From positions 1-14,504 of the forward strand of contig CAZQOI010000070.1 in NCBI GenBank assembly GCA_964594905.1: DNA of 14,504 nucleotides. Direction: 5' to 3'. Positions 14,047 to 14,504 of the stretch are shown here, one piece after another. The stretch's first letter is position 1. Every line of letters starts with the position of its first letter. The notes below the pieces were generated by a model, which saw only the letters and a list, made by a program, of their open reading frames with translations, was not told the DNA's origin and made no database searches. The position numbers and the translations under genes were made by a program. This DNA comes from Granulosicoccus sp964594905 (lineage in GTDB: Bacteria; Pseudomonadota; Gammaproteobacteria; Granulosicoccales; Granulosicoccaceae).

Positions 14047-14504
14047 ATGGCTACTCAAGATTCTTCTGTTGCACAGGAACAGGGATTTCTATCTCATCTG
14101 ATCGAATTGCGTAATCGATTGGTAAAGATGATGCTGTCGGTGGTAGTTCTCTTTGCTTGCCTGTTCCCGTTTATGAACGATGTGTATTCGGCGTTGGCAG
14201 CGCCGTTGCTACGCTTTCTTCCGGGCAGCCAGATGATCGCCATTGATGTCGCATCGCCTTTTCTAATCCCGTTCAAACTAACCTTGATGGTTTGTGTTTT
14301 TCTGGCCGTGCCATTTCTGCTCTATCAGATCTGGGCCTTTGTTGCCCCAGGTTTGTACTCGCATGAAAAGAAGCTTGTGGTGCCATTATTAGTGTCGAGT
14401 ACATTGTTATTTTATGCGGGCGTTGCGTTTGCGTACTTTGTCGTATTTCCTTTGGTTTTCAGTTTTTTTACAGGTGTTGCGCCTGAGGGGGTACAAGTCA
14501 GCAC
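14047..14504 (+). CDS. tatC: Twin-arginine translocase subunit TatC (C-terminus beyond window edge)
   Basis: Polytopic inner-membrane core of the Tat system, which recognises the twin-arginine signal with TatB. 152 codons are visible of about 250. Conserved N-terminal features: FLSHLIELRNRLVK (the SHLxELRxRL motif, including the Glu that contacts the signal peptide), SPFLIPFKLTLMV, PFLLYQIWAFVAPGLYSHEKK (the F-x-x-P-G-L motif with the Glu), and the third and fourth membrane segments FYAGVAFAYFVVFPLVFSFF. The ATG follows the tatB stop by four bases; no strong ribosome site, so coupling with tatB is likely. Confidence 0.95.
   Translation, partial: MATQDSSVAQEQGFLSHLIELRNRLVKMMLSVVVLFACLFPFMNDVYSALAAPLLRFLPGSQMIAIDVASPFLIPFKLTLMVCVFLAVPFLLYQIWAFVAPGLYSHEKKLVVPLLVSSTLLFYAGVAFAYFVVFPLVFSFFTGVAPEGVQVS

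Overview
The window looks like chromosomal DNA of a Gram-negative gammaproteobacterium. The evidence is an LpxL/HtrB-type lipid A acyltransferase, a ThiBPQ transporter under a TPP riboswitch, a his block that runs into tatABC, and a regulatory RNA locus preceded by a perfect copy of the Legionella-type LetA box. I cannot name the genus. There are no insertion sequences, phage genes, tRNAs, rRNAs or CRISPR arrays. An assembly gap of exactly 100 N (3710-3809) lies inside a heptamer repeat.

Layout. 1-527 (-): N-terminal part of a membrane-anchored BON-like protein, running off the left edge. 754-3681 (+): a tight overlapping set of a three-part secreted LprI/DUF1311-like protein, a thiamine pyrophosphokinase and an L-threonine aldolase. 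3679-3872: TGACTTG/TGATGTG heptamer array, interrupted by the gap, between convergent genes. 3894-7464 (-): TPP riboswitch, then thiB-thiP-thiQ. 7571-8467 (-): lipid A acyltransferase. 8468-8933: a 466-base intergenic region that is the most interesting part. It encodes, on the minus strand, a probable CsrA/RsmA-sequestering small RNA of the RsmY/RsmZ/CsrB kind, with seven GGA motifs, several in hairpin loops, and a strong terminator. Behind it lie LetA/GacA-like boxes spaced 22 bp apart. 8934-9383 (+): dtd. 9489-13250 (+): hisB-hisH-hisA-hisF-hisI-hisE. 13269-14504 (+): tatA-tatB-tatC, with tatC cut by the right edge.

How the genes work together. ThiBPQ should import thiamine or its phosphates and the pyrophosphokinase should convert thiamine to TPP. 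TPP would then close the loop by repressing thiBPQ through the riboswitch, so the left half is largely a thiamine salvage locus. The his block supplies six of the enzymes of histidine synthesis, including the HisH/HisF synthase pair; hisG, hisD and hisC are not here. TatABC forms the twin-arginine translocase. The small RNA locus probably connects this region to a BarA/UvrY, GacS/GacA or LetS/LetA two-component system and the global regulator CsrA, none of which is encoded in the window.
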